This document shows, in pieces, positions 46,338 through 55,412 of a stretch of DNA of 64,000 nucleotides. A model generated the notes under the pieces. That model searched no databases, was not told the DNA's origin, and saw only the letters and a list, made by a program, of their open reading frames with translations. Position 1 is the first letter of the stretch, and each line of letters begins with the position of its first letter. Location of the stretch: contig JAIQFN010000008.1 in the NCBI GenBank assembly GCA_020073265.1, forward strand, positions 62,001 to 126,000. Reading direction: 5' to 3'. Source of the DNA: Terriglobia bacterium (lineage in GTDB: Bacteria; Acidobacteriota; Terriglobia; Bryobacterales; Bryobacteraceae). The position numbers and the translations under genes were made by a program.

Positions 46338-47345
46338 TTACTTTTTGCCTTCGGCTTCCATCTTGCGCGCGCCGCCGAGAATGTCGGTCATGGCGTAGTT
46401 GCCCTCGTGGCAGGCGTATTCATAGACCGGGCCCGGGGTCGCGCGGAACGGAAACTCCATGGTCCACTGCTTGGTATAAGTGGAGGGGTCGTCGATGGTG
46501 ACCTTGTAGAGGATGGTGCCGGCCTCGATGCGCTGGAAGCGCTCGATCACGTGTACGTTATCCGAGGCCCCGCGGAAAGCGGTCTCCGGGCGGAAATTCG
46601 TAGTGTCGACCACCAGCGTGTCGCCTTCCCAATGGCCGATGGAGTCGCCCAGCAAGGTGCGAATGTTGGATGGCTTGTGCGTGCCGTTCATGCGGATGAT
46701 GCGAACGTCGTGAACCATTTCGACCAGGATCATCATGCTGTCCTTGGTCTGCAAGAACTGGTAGGTGTTGTTGTAGAGGACTGGCATCATGGGCGGGCCG
46801 GCAGTAGAGCCGAACCCGATGACGCAGCGCTCGCTCAGCGGCCGGTTCTTGACATCGTCGTAGTTGAGGCCGAGGATTCCGCCGCCGCGCCGGCTGCTAA
46901 ACCTGTCGCGCGCTGCCTGGGTGAGCGGGGGAACCTTGCCGTCCGGGGGATCGACGATGAGCGAAGTTCGCTTCACTCCGTCGACGCGCGCCAGCTCGGT
47001 GCCGCGGTCGACAAACAACACGTTGTAGCCGCCGGTTCCGGAAGATCCTGCCGCGCGAATCAGCGGACCATCGGACTGGCCGTCTTGCGACTGGAGTTCC
47101 TGGGCATCGCTCTTCTCATAGGCCGTTGCTTCGGCGTCCGAAACAGTCGGCTTGCCGGCAAACCGCGCCGGGCGCTCCATGGGGGTGATGGTGGCATTGG
47201 TCCAGATTCCCGACAGGTCCGGATGGCCGTCCGGCGTGCGCGGCACAGTGGCGGTCTTGGTTGCGGCTCGCTGCGTCTGCCCGGGTAGGGGCGCAGCAAT
47301 CAGGATCGCCAGCGCGCCCAAAGGTACGAGAAGTCGGTAGCTCAT
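46338..47345 (-). CDS. Secreted protein of unknown function, tandem paralog 2
   Basis: A 335-residue protein (signal MSYRLLVPLGALAILIAAPLPGQ) with the same architecture as the gene 10 bases downstream, including TPDGHPDLSGIWTNATITPMERP and the same C-terminal blocks. A central segment differs most (FSSRRGGGILGLNYDD versus MMRSFNNYDN). Conserved single Cys residues (SERCVIG, YACHEGN) could matter. Tandem duplication is the simplest explanation. No promoter was identified. Confidence 0.72.
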   Translation of the reverse strand: MSYRLLVPLGALAILIAAPLPGQTQRAATKTATVPRTPDGHPDLSGIWTNATITPMERPARFAGKPTVSDAEATAYEKSDAQELQSQDGQSDGPLIRAAGSSGTGGYNVLFVDRGTELARVDGVKRTSLIVDPPDGKVPPLTQAARDRFSSRRGGGILGLNYDDVKNRPLSERCVIGFGSTAGPPMMPVLYNNTYQFLQTKDSMMILVEMVHDVRIIRMNGTHKPSNIRTLLGDSIGHWEGDTLVVDTTNFRPETAFRGASDNVHVIERFQRIEAGTILYKVTIDDPSTYTKQWTMEFPFRATPGPVYEYACHEGNYAMTDILGGARKMEAEGKK

Positions 47346-47399
47346 GGGATCTCCTTTTGCTTCCTTATTATAGCCGGTCGCCTGCAGTCCGCGGCGTTT

Positions 47400-48491
47400 T
47401 TAGGTCCAGATCGCGGAGAGGGCCCGCTGGAAGTTGCCGCCCAGGATGAGTTCGATGTTGGCCGGCGAATAATTGCGCCGCAACAGGCCTTCGGTCAGGT
47501 CGAAGACCTTCTGGGCGTAGTGGATGCCGTCCAGATCATTTTTCCTGGCGGCGTTCGGGTTCAAGTCGCGGCCGTCCAGATCGACGTCGCTGCCCAGGCC
47601 GACATGCTCGACGCCCACCAGGCCGACCACGTGGTCGACATGGTCCAGGACGTCCTCGATGGTCGCGGTTGCGCCCGAGTGGACAAAATAGCGGACCATG
47701 GTGACACCGATGACGCCGCCTTTGGCCGCGGTCCGCCGGATGGCTTCGTCGGTCTTGCAGCGCGGGCTGCTGGGGACCAGGGCGCGGCAGTTGGAATGCG
47801 TGATAAGCACCGGCTTGCTGGAAGCCTCGATCGCGTCCAGCGTGGTTCTGTCGCCGCAGTGCGAGATGTCCACGGCCATTCCGATGGCGTTCATGCGCTC
47901 GACAATCTGGGCGCCGAACCCGCTGAGGCCGATATCGAAGGCGTCCGAGGAACCGCCGCCCAGCCGGTTGCGCACGTAAGTGAGCTGCGAGACGCGCTGG
48001 CCCAGGCGATAGAAGCTGTCGACATCCTCGACGGTGCGGAAGTGCTTCGAATTTTGCTGGCCGATGAGGATACCGATCTTGCCGAGCGACTTGGCGCGCG
48101 GGAAATCGGCGGGAGCGTCGACTCTGAGGAACTCGTCTTCGTGTGCGCTCATGAACGCGTTCAGGCCTTCGATGTCGCGCAGCGAGCTGGCGTAGACGTC
48201 GCCTTCGGTGAAGCCGACCGCCGGGTGAAAGATCGTGATTCCGGAATTCTTCAGGCGTTGATAGTCGGCCGGGCCGAAGCGGTCGGGTTGCGATTCCCAG
48301 TCGGAAAGCTTCCGGTAGTTCAGCGTGAGCAGGCCCAGCATGTCGATGACGGTGCAACGCCGGACCAGATCCAGAGTGAGAGCCGAATAGGCCAGCGTGC
48401 TTTGGCCGAACAGGCAGAAGCGTCCCCGATTGACGAACGGCGCGGTTAAACCGAGCGCCGCGCTTTTTAGGACAGCACGACGGGAGAGCAC
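47400..48491 (-). CDS. M19 membrane-dipeptidase-like protein with an eroded metal site
   Basis: A 363-residue protein of the renal dipeptidase family, probably exported by the Tat route (MLSRRAVLKSAALGL). The fold markers are present, including DISHCGDRT and ITHSNCRAL (two metal His) and GLGSDVDLDG (Asp). However, the usual VIDGHxD is here VIDMLGLL, so the first His and Asp are lost. The bridging Glu position in the LIGVEG-like stretch reads LIGQQNSKHF. Three of the normal metal ligands are therefore replaced. It may be non-catalytic, or use another site. Length and remaining order are typical. Confidence 0.8.
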   Translation of the reverse strand: MLSRRAVLKSAALGLTAPFVNRGRFCLFGQSTLAYSALTLDLVRRCTVIDMLGLLTLNYRKLSDWESQPDRFGPADYQRLKNSGITIFHPAVGFTEGDVYASSLRDIEGLNAFMSAHEDEFLRVDAPADFPRAKSLGKIGILIGQQNSKHFRTVEDVDSFYRLGQRVSQLTYVRNRLGGGSSDAFDIGLSGFGAQIVERMNAIGMAVDISHCGDRTTLDAIEASSKPVLITHSNCRALVPSSPRCKTDEAIRRTAAKGGVIGVTMVRYFVHSGATATIEDVLDHVDHVVGLVGVEHVGLGSDVDLDGRDLNPNAARKNDLDGIHYAQKVFDLTEGLLRRNYSPANIELILGGNFQRALSAIWT

Positions 48492-48532
48492 GGGAGGACT
48501 ACGGAAGCCACCAGTTTAGCACGCGGCAGGAT

Positions 48533-48871
48533 TCAAGATCCTGTGGTTGGCCCGTCAGAGAGGCGCCCGCAGCAGCGCTTGTACTTCAGGCCGCTGCCAC
48601 AGGGGCAAGGATCATTTCTGCCGGCCTTGGGTGCAGATTCCGGATCGGGCTCGTCCTCCCGATAGGTTCTTCCAAAGTGACCAAATCTATTGTCCACGGC
48701 CTCTTGAATTTGGCCGGGGCCGTACTTCCTGTAGCGCGGTGGCGGCAGGAACAATTCATACAACATGAAGGCGACGATCCCGATGAAAAAGATGAAGACG
48801 CCTAGCCAGCGATACCCAACGACGACTATGGCCAACAGGAGCAGCACTCGGAGTGTGCGCGATCGAGCCAT
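48533..48871 (-). CDS. Small membrane protein with SEC-C zinc motif
   Basis: A 112-residue protein. ATG 48871 is preferred over longer frames reaching 49474, which overlap the sigma gene. A hydrophobic segment (about 9-40) contains one or two membrane helices. The C-terminus is a SEC-C motif (GRNDPCPCGSGLKYKRCCG), a zinc finger also found at the end of SecA. It is divergent from a sigma factor gene and could bind zinc and a partner protein at the membrane; role unknown. Confidence 0.8.
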   Translation of the reverse strand: MARSRTLRVLLLLAIVVVGYRWLGVFIFFIGIVAFMLYELFLPPPRYRKYGPGQIQEAVDNRFGHFGRTYREDEPDPESAPKAGRNDPCPCGSGLKYKRCCGRLSDGPTTGS

Positions 48872-48979
48872 CGTCTCATCGTACCTGTTCTCCGGCGCGG
48901 AGAATTCAAACCGGTCCACTACCTGGAATCCTGAGCTGAGGTTGTCAGCCGACGTCACAAAGAAGTATCCTTTGGGCGA

Positions 48980-49516
48980 ATGCAGAGTGGGCGCGTGGAG
49001 AAGGCCGCCGGCTTGCGCGAGCAATTGCTGGAGAAGCTGCGTGAAAGGATCGTGGGCTTCGCGGCATCCAGAATGCAGAGGGACGCTGCCGAGGACCTGG
49101 CCCAGGAAGTCCTGATTCTGCTGCACGAAAAGTACGGGCACCTCGACCGGTTGGAAGATCTTCTCCCGCTTTCGCTGAAAATCGTCAGATTCAAAATCAT
49201 GGCGTACCGGCGGAAGGCGCAGAGGCGAGGAGAGTACACGCAAGTGCCGGTGGACGAGATCCAGATGGCGGGCGACGGGGTGGATCCGCTGACGGCCGCC
49301 GAACAGCATGAAACGCGCGAGCGGCTGGTTCGGGCGGTGTCGCAACTGGGCGATCGCTGCCGGAAGCTGCTGGCGCTCAAGCTGGAGGGCAAAAGCTTCG
49401 CGGAGATCCAGGTCATTCTGGGCGCCGGCTCGATCAACACCATCTACACCTGGGATTTCCGGTGCCGCAAGCACTTGCTGGAGCTGATGGGCGGCGGTTG
49501 GGAGCAGCCGAAATGA
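48980..49516 (+). CDS. ECF-type RNA polymerase sigma factor
   Basis: A 178-residue sigma factor. Region 2 (about 24-90) includes RDAAEDLAQEVLILLHEKY. Region 4 (about 120-175) includes LVRAVSQLGDRCRKLLALKLEGKSFAEIQVILGAGSINTIYTWDFRCRKHLLELM with a helix-turn-helix. It is likely controlled by the overlapping membrane protein downstream (ATG/TGA overlap), as in sigma/anti-sigma pairs. ATG 48980 is accepted, although no strong Shine-Dalgarno precedes it. Confidence 0.88.
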   Translation: MQSGRVEKAAGLREQLLEKLRERIVGFAASRMQRDAAEDLAQEVLILLHEKYGHLDRLEDLLPLSLKIVRFKIMAYRRKAQRRGEYTQVPVDEIQMAGDGVDPLTAAEQHETRERLVRAVSQLGDRCRKLLALKLEGKSFAEIQVILGAGSINTIYTWDFRCRKHLLELMGGGWEQPK

Positions 49517-50634
49517 CCAATGAAGAGATCCGCAAGCTGCTGGGCGGTTACGCCACCAACACGCTCACCGAGAGCGAGAGGCAGGCTCTGTTCGAGGCCG
49601 CGCTCGAGGATCAGGAGTTGTTCAACGCGCTGCAGGAAGAAGAGGCGCTGAAGGATGCGCTCGCCGATCCGGTGACGCGCGCACAGCTTCGCCAGGCGCT
49701 GGATCAGCCGGCTTCGGGAAGAGAGCGCTCGGTGTGGCGGTTGCGTTGGTGGGCGTGGGGCGGAGCGGTGAGCGCTGTAGCAGCCGCCGCCGTTGTGTTT
49801 GCGGTGTTTCAGTGGAATCGGGTTTCGACTTCGAAGCCCGAGCTTCAGATTGCATCGACGGAGAAGGCACCGGTCCCGGCGATTCCCGAGCCCGCCCAGA
49901 GCCGCGTGTCAGAAACCAAAGAGCAGCCGGTCGAACAAAAAGTGCGGCCAGCGGAGCAGGCGGCCACGCCGTTGAAGAAGCAGATCATTGGCCAGGCAGC
50001 CGGAGCGAGTGGAGCAGCGGTCGAAGCGAAAGACGCGCTGGCCGGAAATGCACCACCCCCACCGCCCGCGGCGCCGGCTCCGGTCATTCCTGCACCGGTC
50101 CGAGCCGAGGCCGTCCAGCAGGGCGCGCAGTTGGGACAGTCGCCGCAGGGGCTGGTGCAAGGCCAGTTATCGACGCCGGCGGCGGACGCATTTCGCGAAC
50201 AGCGGGCGACGCCGCGCCAGTTCGGTTCGGCGGGGTTGGGAGGAGTAGCCAACTACGTTGGACCTTTGCTGCGATACTCGCTGCTGAAGCTGGATGCCAG
50301 CGGCACGGAGCTGCCAATCGCATCCGATGCGGAACTCCAGACCGGCGATGCCGTGCGTCTGCGCGTGTCTCCGGGAGTGTCCGGCAACCTGGTTCTCTAC
50401 CAAATGGATGCGGCCGGGCGATGGAATCCCATTGCGGGCCTGACGGTGCAGGCGAATTCGAGCTACGCCGTCCCCGCGACTCCGATCCGGATCGAAAGCG
50501 CCCAGCAGAGATTCAGATTGGCGCTCGATCGCACCGCGCCGCAACTGAAGCTGGGCGCGCGGACCCAGGCGAAGCGCGCCGAGCAGGCGCCGCCATCGCA
50601 GCTGGTGGTGGAGATCACGCTGGCAGGGAAATGA
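49513..50634 (+). CDS. Membrane anti-sigma-like protein with a DUF4384-like C-terminus
   Basis: About 373 residues. ATG 49513 overlaps the sigma stop, a common sigma/anti-sigma layout, and starts with a helical region (MTNEEIRKLLGGYATNTLTESERQALFEAALEDQELFNAL) typical of anti-sigma N-termini. One transmembrane helix is at about 77-98 (RWWAWGGAVSAVAAAAVVFAVFQW). A Pro/Ala/Gln-rich external linker of over 120 residues leads to a beta-domain (YSLLKLDASGTELPIASDAELQTGDAVRLRVSPGVSGNLVLYQMD) resembling DUF4384. Sequence alone does not prove anti-sigma activity. Confidence 0.75.
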   Translation: MTNEEIRKLLGGYATNTLTESERQALFEAALEDQELFNALQEEEALKDALADPVTRAQLRQALDQPASGRERSVWRLRWWAWGGAVSAVAAAAVVFAVFQWNRVSTSKPELQIASTEKAPVPAIPEPAQSRVSETKEQPVEQKVRPAEQAATPLKKQIIGQAAGASGAAVEAKDALAGNAPPPPPAAPAPVIPAPVRAEAVQQGAQLGQSPQGLVQGQLSTPAADAFREQRATPRQFGSAGLGGVANYVGPLLRYSLLKLDASGTELPIASDAELQTGDAVRLRVSPGVSGNLVLYQMDAAGRWNPIAGLTVQANSSYAVPATPIRIESAQQRFRLALDRTAPQLKLGARTQAKRAEQAPPSQLVVEITLAGK

Positions 50635-50635
50635 A

Positions 50636-52765
50636 CTAAGGAACGGCTTCCAGGCGTTCCAGCAGTTGGACTATCCTGCCGGCGGCTTCCGGCCGGCCGC
50701 CGAAGCGGAGCTGATTGTAAGCCTCGGTCAGATCCTCCACCAGCAGCGCCAGCTCGGGTTCCTGCAACACGCGCGCGAATTCGAAGGGCGTCAACCAGGC
50801 GGGCTTTTCGATACCGCGGCGCGTCAGAACTTTCAGCATCCGCTGGTACAACATGGTGGCATCGGAAGCCTGTGCTTCGCCGCGCTGCACCTTGAGAACG
50901 CGCCGGCGGGCTTCCCACCAACGCCATCCATCCCGGCCGAACAGGCGCAGCAGCAGCGCCAGCGCCGCCAGACCGAAGAGCGCGAAACCGTAGCGCTTGG
51001 CGAGTGCGACGGTTGCGGTCCACAATGCCGAAAGCGACAAAGGGCGGCCGTCGAACCAGCGCAATCCCACGTGGCGGCTGGTTTCCCCCATGCGGCTCGC
51101 GAGCTGAAGCTGGCGGTCGAGGTTGTAGTTGAGCACCCAATCGTTCCAGAAAACTTCGGCGGCGTCGGCGTAGAAGCCGATGCGCGTCCAAAGGGAAATC
51201 CGCGCGGGATTGGGATCGGGCGGTGTGGGATCAAACGTGGTCCAGCCGCGGTGCGGCAGCCAGGCCTCCACCCAACTGTGCGCATCCGAGGTCCGGATCA
51301 ATTGGTAGCCGCTGATGGGATTGTAAATGCCGCTCTGAAATCCAGTCACCACGCGCGCGGGGATGTTGAGCACGCGCAGCATCACGGCCATGGACGAGGC
51401 GAAGTATTCGCAATGTCCCTTCTTGCGATGGAACAGGAAGAAGGCCAGCGGATCGGCGGGCTCGGCCGGAGGCAGCTCCAGCGTGTAGCCATAGTGCGTG
51501 CGCAGGTAATTCTCGATCAAGCGCGCCTGAACGCCGGTTGACGGTTCGTTTCCCGCGATGCTGACCGCCAGCGTGTGAATCCGGGGATCCAGCCGAGGCA
51601 GTTGCAGGTAGACGCTGCTGACGGCACGCGGCGGCGATTCGCCGGCATCCTCCACCGCGCTGGCCTCGCGGTACGGGGAATCCAGGCGGCTGTAGACCTG
51701 ATACGAAACGTTCCGCGCCTCGCCGGATTGCACGTTGTAATTATCGAAAGGACGGCGGATCACCGTGCCGTCGATCCTCATGAACTGAGGCGTGCCCGCG
51801 AAGAACAAGGCATCCGACGCAATCTCGTTCAGGTAGACAGCGTAGGAAATATAGCGGCTGGCGCCGCGGCGCGCCGGCTCCTGGTCCAGGCGCAAGTTGC
51901 CTCCCGGGCCGGGGTTCAGAATCTCGCCCCGGCTGGGACGGTTGAACCAAGCCCGTCCATTGAATTCCGAGAGCGTCGCGCCGCGCCATTTCAGGGACAG
52001 GCCGCGGTCTTCCGGTTGATCCATCTTGACGTGCATTACCGGCGTGTTCTCTTTCTTGATCTCGCCGATCTCGCCCAGCGTGACATGGTTGGAAAAACCA
52101 GCCAGATGGTAGCGATGCGAGACCAGGTGCTGGAACGCCGCCCGTGCGGTGCGGGGCAGGAAGAAGAACAGCCCGGCGGTGATCACCAGGATTCCGGCGG
52201 ACACGAACAGCACCACGGAAACCAGGCGCATCGAAAGTCCAGGTCCGGACGTCCGGGCCAGCGAGTGGCGCCGCCGGCCGGCGTGACGGATTTCGTCGCT
52301 CGCGAAAGTGGCCACGCCCAGCACCAGGAACAGCAGCAGGAAAAGGAAGAAATTGAGCCGGGTCGAGAGCACACAGGCGGCCAGCAATTCCAGGAACGCA
52401 ATCACCTTCAGGAACAGGTAGTCGCGGTCGGTCCGCCCGGTGACGATCTTCACCTCCGCCACGAAGAAGACCAGGTGCACCGCAGCCGGAATAAAGGTCC
52501 GCGAGATGTAGAAATAGTCGACCGGATAGAAGCCGATGTAGGCCAGCGTGACGGCGGTCACCACTCCGGCCGGAAGCTCGAACCGCAGGACGCCGGCGGA
52601 GATGAACGCCCGGATCACGAAAGCGGCCGTCGTGATCAGCATGGTGGGCGTGTCCAGATAACCGGAACCGACCACTGCCAGGAAGCCGCTCGCCAACAGG
52701 CCCAGGAGCGAAAATTCGAAAAATCTGTCCACCGGCGACAATGAGCCGGTGGAAACCGCGGTCAT
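50636..52765 (-). CDS. Transglutaminase-like membrane protein (TgpA/DUF3488 type)
   Basis: A 709-residue protein. The N-terminal half has about five or six membrane helices (DUF3488-type, residues 15-215). The periplasmic transglutaminase-like domain contains Cys452 (KKGHCEYFASSM), His496 (DAHSWVEAW) and Asp512 (TTFDPTPP). A final helix at about 570-595 leads to a cytoplasmic C-terminal DUF4129-like segment. Related proteins may act as peptidases or in cell-wall metabolism, and Pseudomonas TgpA is an essential example. It ends one base from the convergent anti-sigma-like gene and is divergent from the paired transporter. Confidence 0.93.
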   Translation of the reverse strand: MTAVSTGSLSPVDRFFEFSLLGLLASGFLAVVGSGYLDTPTMLITTAAFVIRAFISAGVLRFELPAGVVTAVTLAYIGFYPVDYFYISRTFIPAAVHLVFFVAEVKIVTGRTDRDYLFLKVIAFLELLAACVLSTRLNFFLFLLLFLVLGVATFASDEIRHAGRRRHSLARTSGPGLSMRLVSVVLFVSAGILVITAGLFFFLPRTARAAFQHLVSHRYHLAGFSNHVTLGEIGEIKKENTPVMHVKMDQPEDRGLSLKWRGATLSEFNGRAWFNRPSRGEILNPGPGGNLRLDQEPARRGASRYISYAVYLNEIASDALFFAGTPQFMRIDGTVIRRPFDNYNVQSGEARNVSYQVYSRLDSPYREASAVEDAGESPPRAVSSVYLQLPRLDPRIHTLAVSIAGNEPSTGVQARLIENYLRTHYGYTLELPPAEPADPLAFFLFHRKKGHCEYFASSMAVMLRVLNIPARVVTGFQSGIYNPISGYQLIRTSDAHSWVEAWLPHRGWTTFDPTPPDPNPARISLWTRIGFYADAAEVFWNDWVLNYNLDRQLQLASRMGETSRHVGLRWFDGRPLSLSALWTATVALAKRYGFALFGLAALALLLRLFGRDGWRWWEARRRVLKVQRGEAQASDATMLYQRMLKVLTRRGIEKPAWLTPFEFARVLQEPELALLVEDLTEAYNQLRFGGRPEAAGRIVQLLERLEAVP

Positions 52766-52817
52766 AAACTTATTTTACGCCCTAGCCGATTGCTATCATG
52801 GGAAAACTGGAGGCGTA

Positions 52818-53231
52818 TTGAGCAGCGTCACAATTTCGCCGGAAACGCAGGTTGTGGATCACGACAAACGGCGGCAGGCGGTGTGGATCATCCTGGCCGG
52901 CACGTTCCTGGTCGCGGTCGCGCAACTGCTCATCAAGACCGGCGCCAACCGGCTGGGCCACGCGGATCTGATCGGAACGGTGATTGGAATTTTCACCATT
53001 CCGCCGCTGTTCGCCGGCTATTGTCTGTATGCGATTTTCGCCGTCATGATGGTTTACGCCCTGCGGCACGGCGAGCTCTCGGTGCTGTTCCCGCTGATCT
53101 CGCTGGGCTTCGTCTGGGTGGCGATCCTTTCGGTCATCGTGTTCCATGAAGCCATGAATCCGATGAAGGCCGCCGGAATCGCGATCATCGTGGCCGGCGT
53201 CGCGGTCCTCGGCCGGGGAGGCAGCCATTGA
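52818..53231 (+). CDS. Half-size EamA/SMR-type membrane transporter subunit 1
   Basis: A 137-residue protein with four predicted helices (about 18-38, 47-70, 73-98 and 102-133). TTG 52818 is chosen because GGAGG lies five bases upstream; the longer frame from 52749 adds a non-helical leader. Sequences such as ALRHGELSVLFPLISLGFVWVAILSVIVFHEAM match the repeat of the drug/metabolite transporter superfamily. The next gene overlaps its stop and encodes a similar half. The pair resembles ArnE/ArnF, which act together to flip an undecaprenyl-linked amino sugar; whether this one does is unknown. Confidence 0.82.
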   Translation: MSSVTISPETQVVDHDKRRQAVWIILAGTFLVAVAQLLIKTGANRLGHADLIGTVIGIFTIPPLFAGYCLYAIFAVMMVYALRHGELSVLFPLISLGFVWVAILSVIVFHEAMNPMKAAGIAIIVAGVAVLGRGGSH

Positions 53232-53584
53232 CCACTCCGGTCTCTTCGATGGCCTTGGTGCTGGGCGGTTCGGTGATCGGATCGATCGGCGCGGTGTTCC
53301 TCAAGTCCGGCGCTCTGCTGGTGCGGCGTCACCTCTCCAGCATTCTCCTGAACTGGAAACTGGCGATGGGTGTGGTGACGTATCTGTTGTCGTCCGTGTT
53401 ATTCGTCAAGGGCATGTCGCACGGCGAGCTGTCGGTCCTGTTTCCGATGGTGTCGCTGTCGTATATCTGCTCGCTGCTGTGGTCGCGGTTATTCTTTAAC
53501 GAAGTCGTGACCAAAGCGAAAGTCTTCGGCGTAGCGATGATCCTGGTTGGGATCGTGTGCCTCGGGATTGGCAATCGCCAGTAG
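53228..53584 (+). CDS. Half-size EamA/SMR-type membrane transporter subunit 2
   Basis: A 118-residue four-helix protein starting at TTG 53228, which overlaps the TGA of subunit 1. Helices are at about 10-32, 38-58, 60-84 and 93-115. SVLFVKGMSHGELSVLFPMVSLSYICSLLWSRLFFNEVVTKAKVFGVAMILVGIV parallels the other half and the DMT repeat. The two-gene coupling suggests a heterodimer with opposite membrane topology, as in SMR pairs. Substrate unknown. Confidence 0.82.
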   Translation: MTTPVSSMALVLGGSVIGSIGAVFLKSGALLVRRHLSSILLNWKLAMGVVTYLLSSVLFVKGMSHGELSVLFPMVSLSYICSLLWSRLFFNEVVTKAKVFGVAMILVGIVCLGIGNRQ

Positions 53585-53603
53585 GCCGGAGCGCAATTCC
53601 GAG

Positions 53604-55412
53604 TTACCGGAACTCCATAGGCTTATAGTCGGCGCTTCCGTTCATGAAGTACGCCAGGTCGAGGCCGGGGATCTGCACCGGATTTGAAAACGGATGCGGC
53701 ATCACAATCAAATAGCCGGACCCGGCGTCCGCCGTGGGCAAAGCGGATAGAGCGAACGAGGGAACAGTGAACGATCCCTTGCGGCTGTCTTCCACGCACA
53801 CCACTGCGGCGTCCAGGTCGTTGGGTTTAAGCACGCCCGAGTTGCTGTTCGCGTCCAGAACCAGAGCACCGATCAGAACAAAGCCCGGGGAAGGTCCGCC
53901 GGTCCAGGTCACGGTGACTGGTTGCCTCCGATCTATACTGCTGATCGAAGACTTATTGGTCCAGGTCAAAGTGTCGCTGATGTTCAGCGTGGCGGTGAAT
54001 GGTCCGACGCCAGTCCCTCCGGATCCGGCCACGCTGTAAGACCCGCTGGGTACTATGGCCTCCGGAAACCCGCCTCCCAGGGATACCTCGTAGGCGCTGC
54101 TCTTGCGCTGCATCGCGCGCGGGCCGCTGGGTCCGTTGAACGAGAGGGCCGCTCCGGCGTCCAGAGACCTGCTCTCTGCTTCGAAGCGGGGAGCCTGCAT
54201 CTCCCTGGTAAGGGTGCACGTTCCCGCCGGTGGGACACTGAAGGCGAACTGCGGCCCGAAGTCGGACAGCGAGCTGAGCGTTCCGAACGCGGCGCCGGCG
54301 CCCTGCACATCCAGGCCCGCGAGGGCATGCACCGCGCGCACCAGCTTGTGGTCGATGTGCCGCGGCGTGACACCGTACTTAGCCAGGATCTGCTGCAACG
54401 TGCGCATCTGCCTGGAACGGTAGGCTTGGATCAGGCGCTTTATGTCGGCCTCGGCGACCGGCCCGTGCAACAGAGCCGAGAGCTGGTCCTGCGCGCCCTG
54501 CGAAAAGGAGAACCCGAGAAACTCCAGCAACCGGACCGGACCAATCGCGATGAGGCCGAGTTTCAGCGGATCCCCGGCTATCGCCCTGTTGAGGAGCGAA
54601 GCAGGGAAGCCGGGCGCCGTGTTCGAGCACGCCTCGCCCCGAGCGCTGATCGGCACAGAAACGAAATTGCTGACGGTGGCGCCGCCGGTGCGAACCGTGA
54701 CCGGGACCAGGCATCCGAAGGTCGCATTGGGAACTTCAAACGCGATCTGATCGAGTCCCGCGCAACAGCCCGAGCGTCCCGCGGCGACCACCGTGGCGGG
54801 AGAGTTTCCAACGAACACTTCAACATTCGCGAACTGTTTGCCGCTGGGTGGCGGCATGGCGTCGTTTCCATCAATCGCGCCGAGCCCGGTACCCCAGGCG
54901 ATCAACACCTCGCCGGGACGCGCCGGCCGATCCAGCGGCTTGAGGGCGAAGTCGGAGCTGGTAATGATGCCCGGACCCAGGCCGGAGCTCGCCACCGAAT
55001 ACAATCCCACCGAACTCGCGACGACGATGATATGCGCCGGCGAAGAGGTTCCAGTGGCCCCTTTGTAGGTGACCGTGAGAGTCGCGTCGCCCAACGGCGT
55101 GTTCGAAGGCAAGATGGCTGCTAACTGCGCATAGGATGTGTAGACCATCGGACAGCTCAAGCTGCTCGATCCGGACGTGACCTTGATCGAAGTGCCGCCC
55201 AGTTCGGAGGGCAGCGGAAACACGTCGGCAGATAGTAAGTCGGCTGGCCCGAGGGAGTAACCGAAAACCGTAAATATTGATCCTTGCGCGAGGTGGTCGT
55301 AGTAACTGGCGGAATTAACCACCGAGCTGACGGATGGCGCGCCAAGCTGGGCAAAACATGTTGGCGCCGCAAGAATCGCGACGGATAGACAGACTAAGTG
55401 AGCAGCACGCAT
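53604..55412 (-). CDS. Secreted protein with TIGR03437-type N-terminal domain, paralog A
   Basis: A 602-residue exported protein (signal MRAAHLVCLSVAILAAPTCFAQ). Residues about 25-265 follow the TIGR03437-type pattern: VVNSASYYDHLAQGSIFTVFGYSLGP, LPSELGGTSIKVTSGSSSLSCPMVY, AILPSNTPLGDATLTVTY and [14 protein letters not shown] helical middle and a C-terminal beta region with CVEDSRKGSFTVPSF and LDLAYFMNGSADYKPMEFR end the protein. The whole layout is shared with the divergent gene at 56101. Function unknown; probably extracellular. Confidence 0.8.
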   Translation of the reverse strand: MRAAHLVCLSVAILAAPTCFAQLGAPSVSSVVNSASYYDHLAQGSIFTVFGYSLGPADLLSADVFPLPSELGGTSIKVTSGSSSLSCPMVYTSYAQLAAILPSNTPLGDATLTVTYKGATGTSSPAHIIVVASSVGLYSVASSGLGPGIITSSDFALKPLDRPARPGEVLIAWGTGLGAIDGNDAMPPPSGKQFANVEVFVGNSPATVVAAGRSGCCAGLDQIAFEVPNATFGCLVPVTVRTGGATVSNFVSVPISARGEACSNTAPGFPASLLNRAIAGDPLKLGLIAIGPVRLLEFLGFSFSQGAQDQLSALLHGPVAEADIKRLIQAYRSRQMRTLQQILAKYGVTPRHIDHKLVRAVHALAGLDVQGAGAAFGTLSSLSDFGPQFAFSVPPAGTCTLTREMQAPRFEAESRSLDAGAALSFNGPSGPRAMQRKSSAYEVSLGGGFPEAIVPSGSYSVAGSGGTGVGPFTATLNISDTLTWTNKSSISSIDRRQPVTVTWTGGPSPGFVLIGALVLDANSNSGVLKPNDLDAAVVCVEDSRKGSFTVPSFALSALPTADAGSGYLIVMPHPFSNPVQIPGLDLAYFMNGSADYKPMEFR

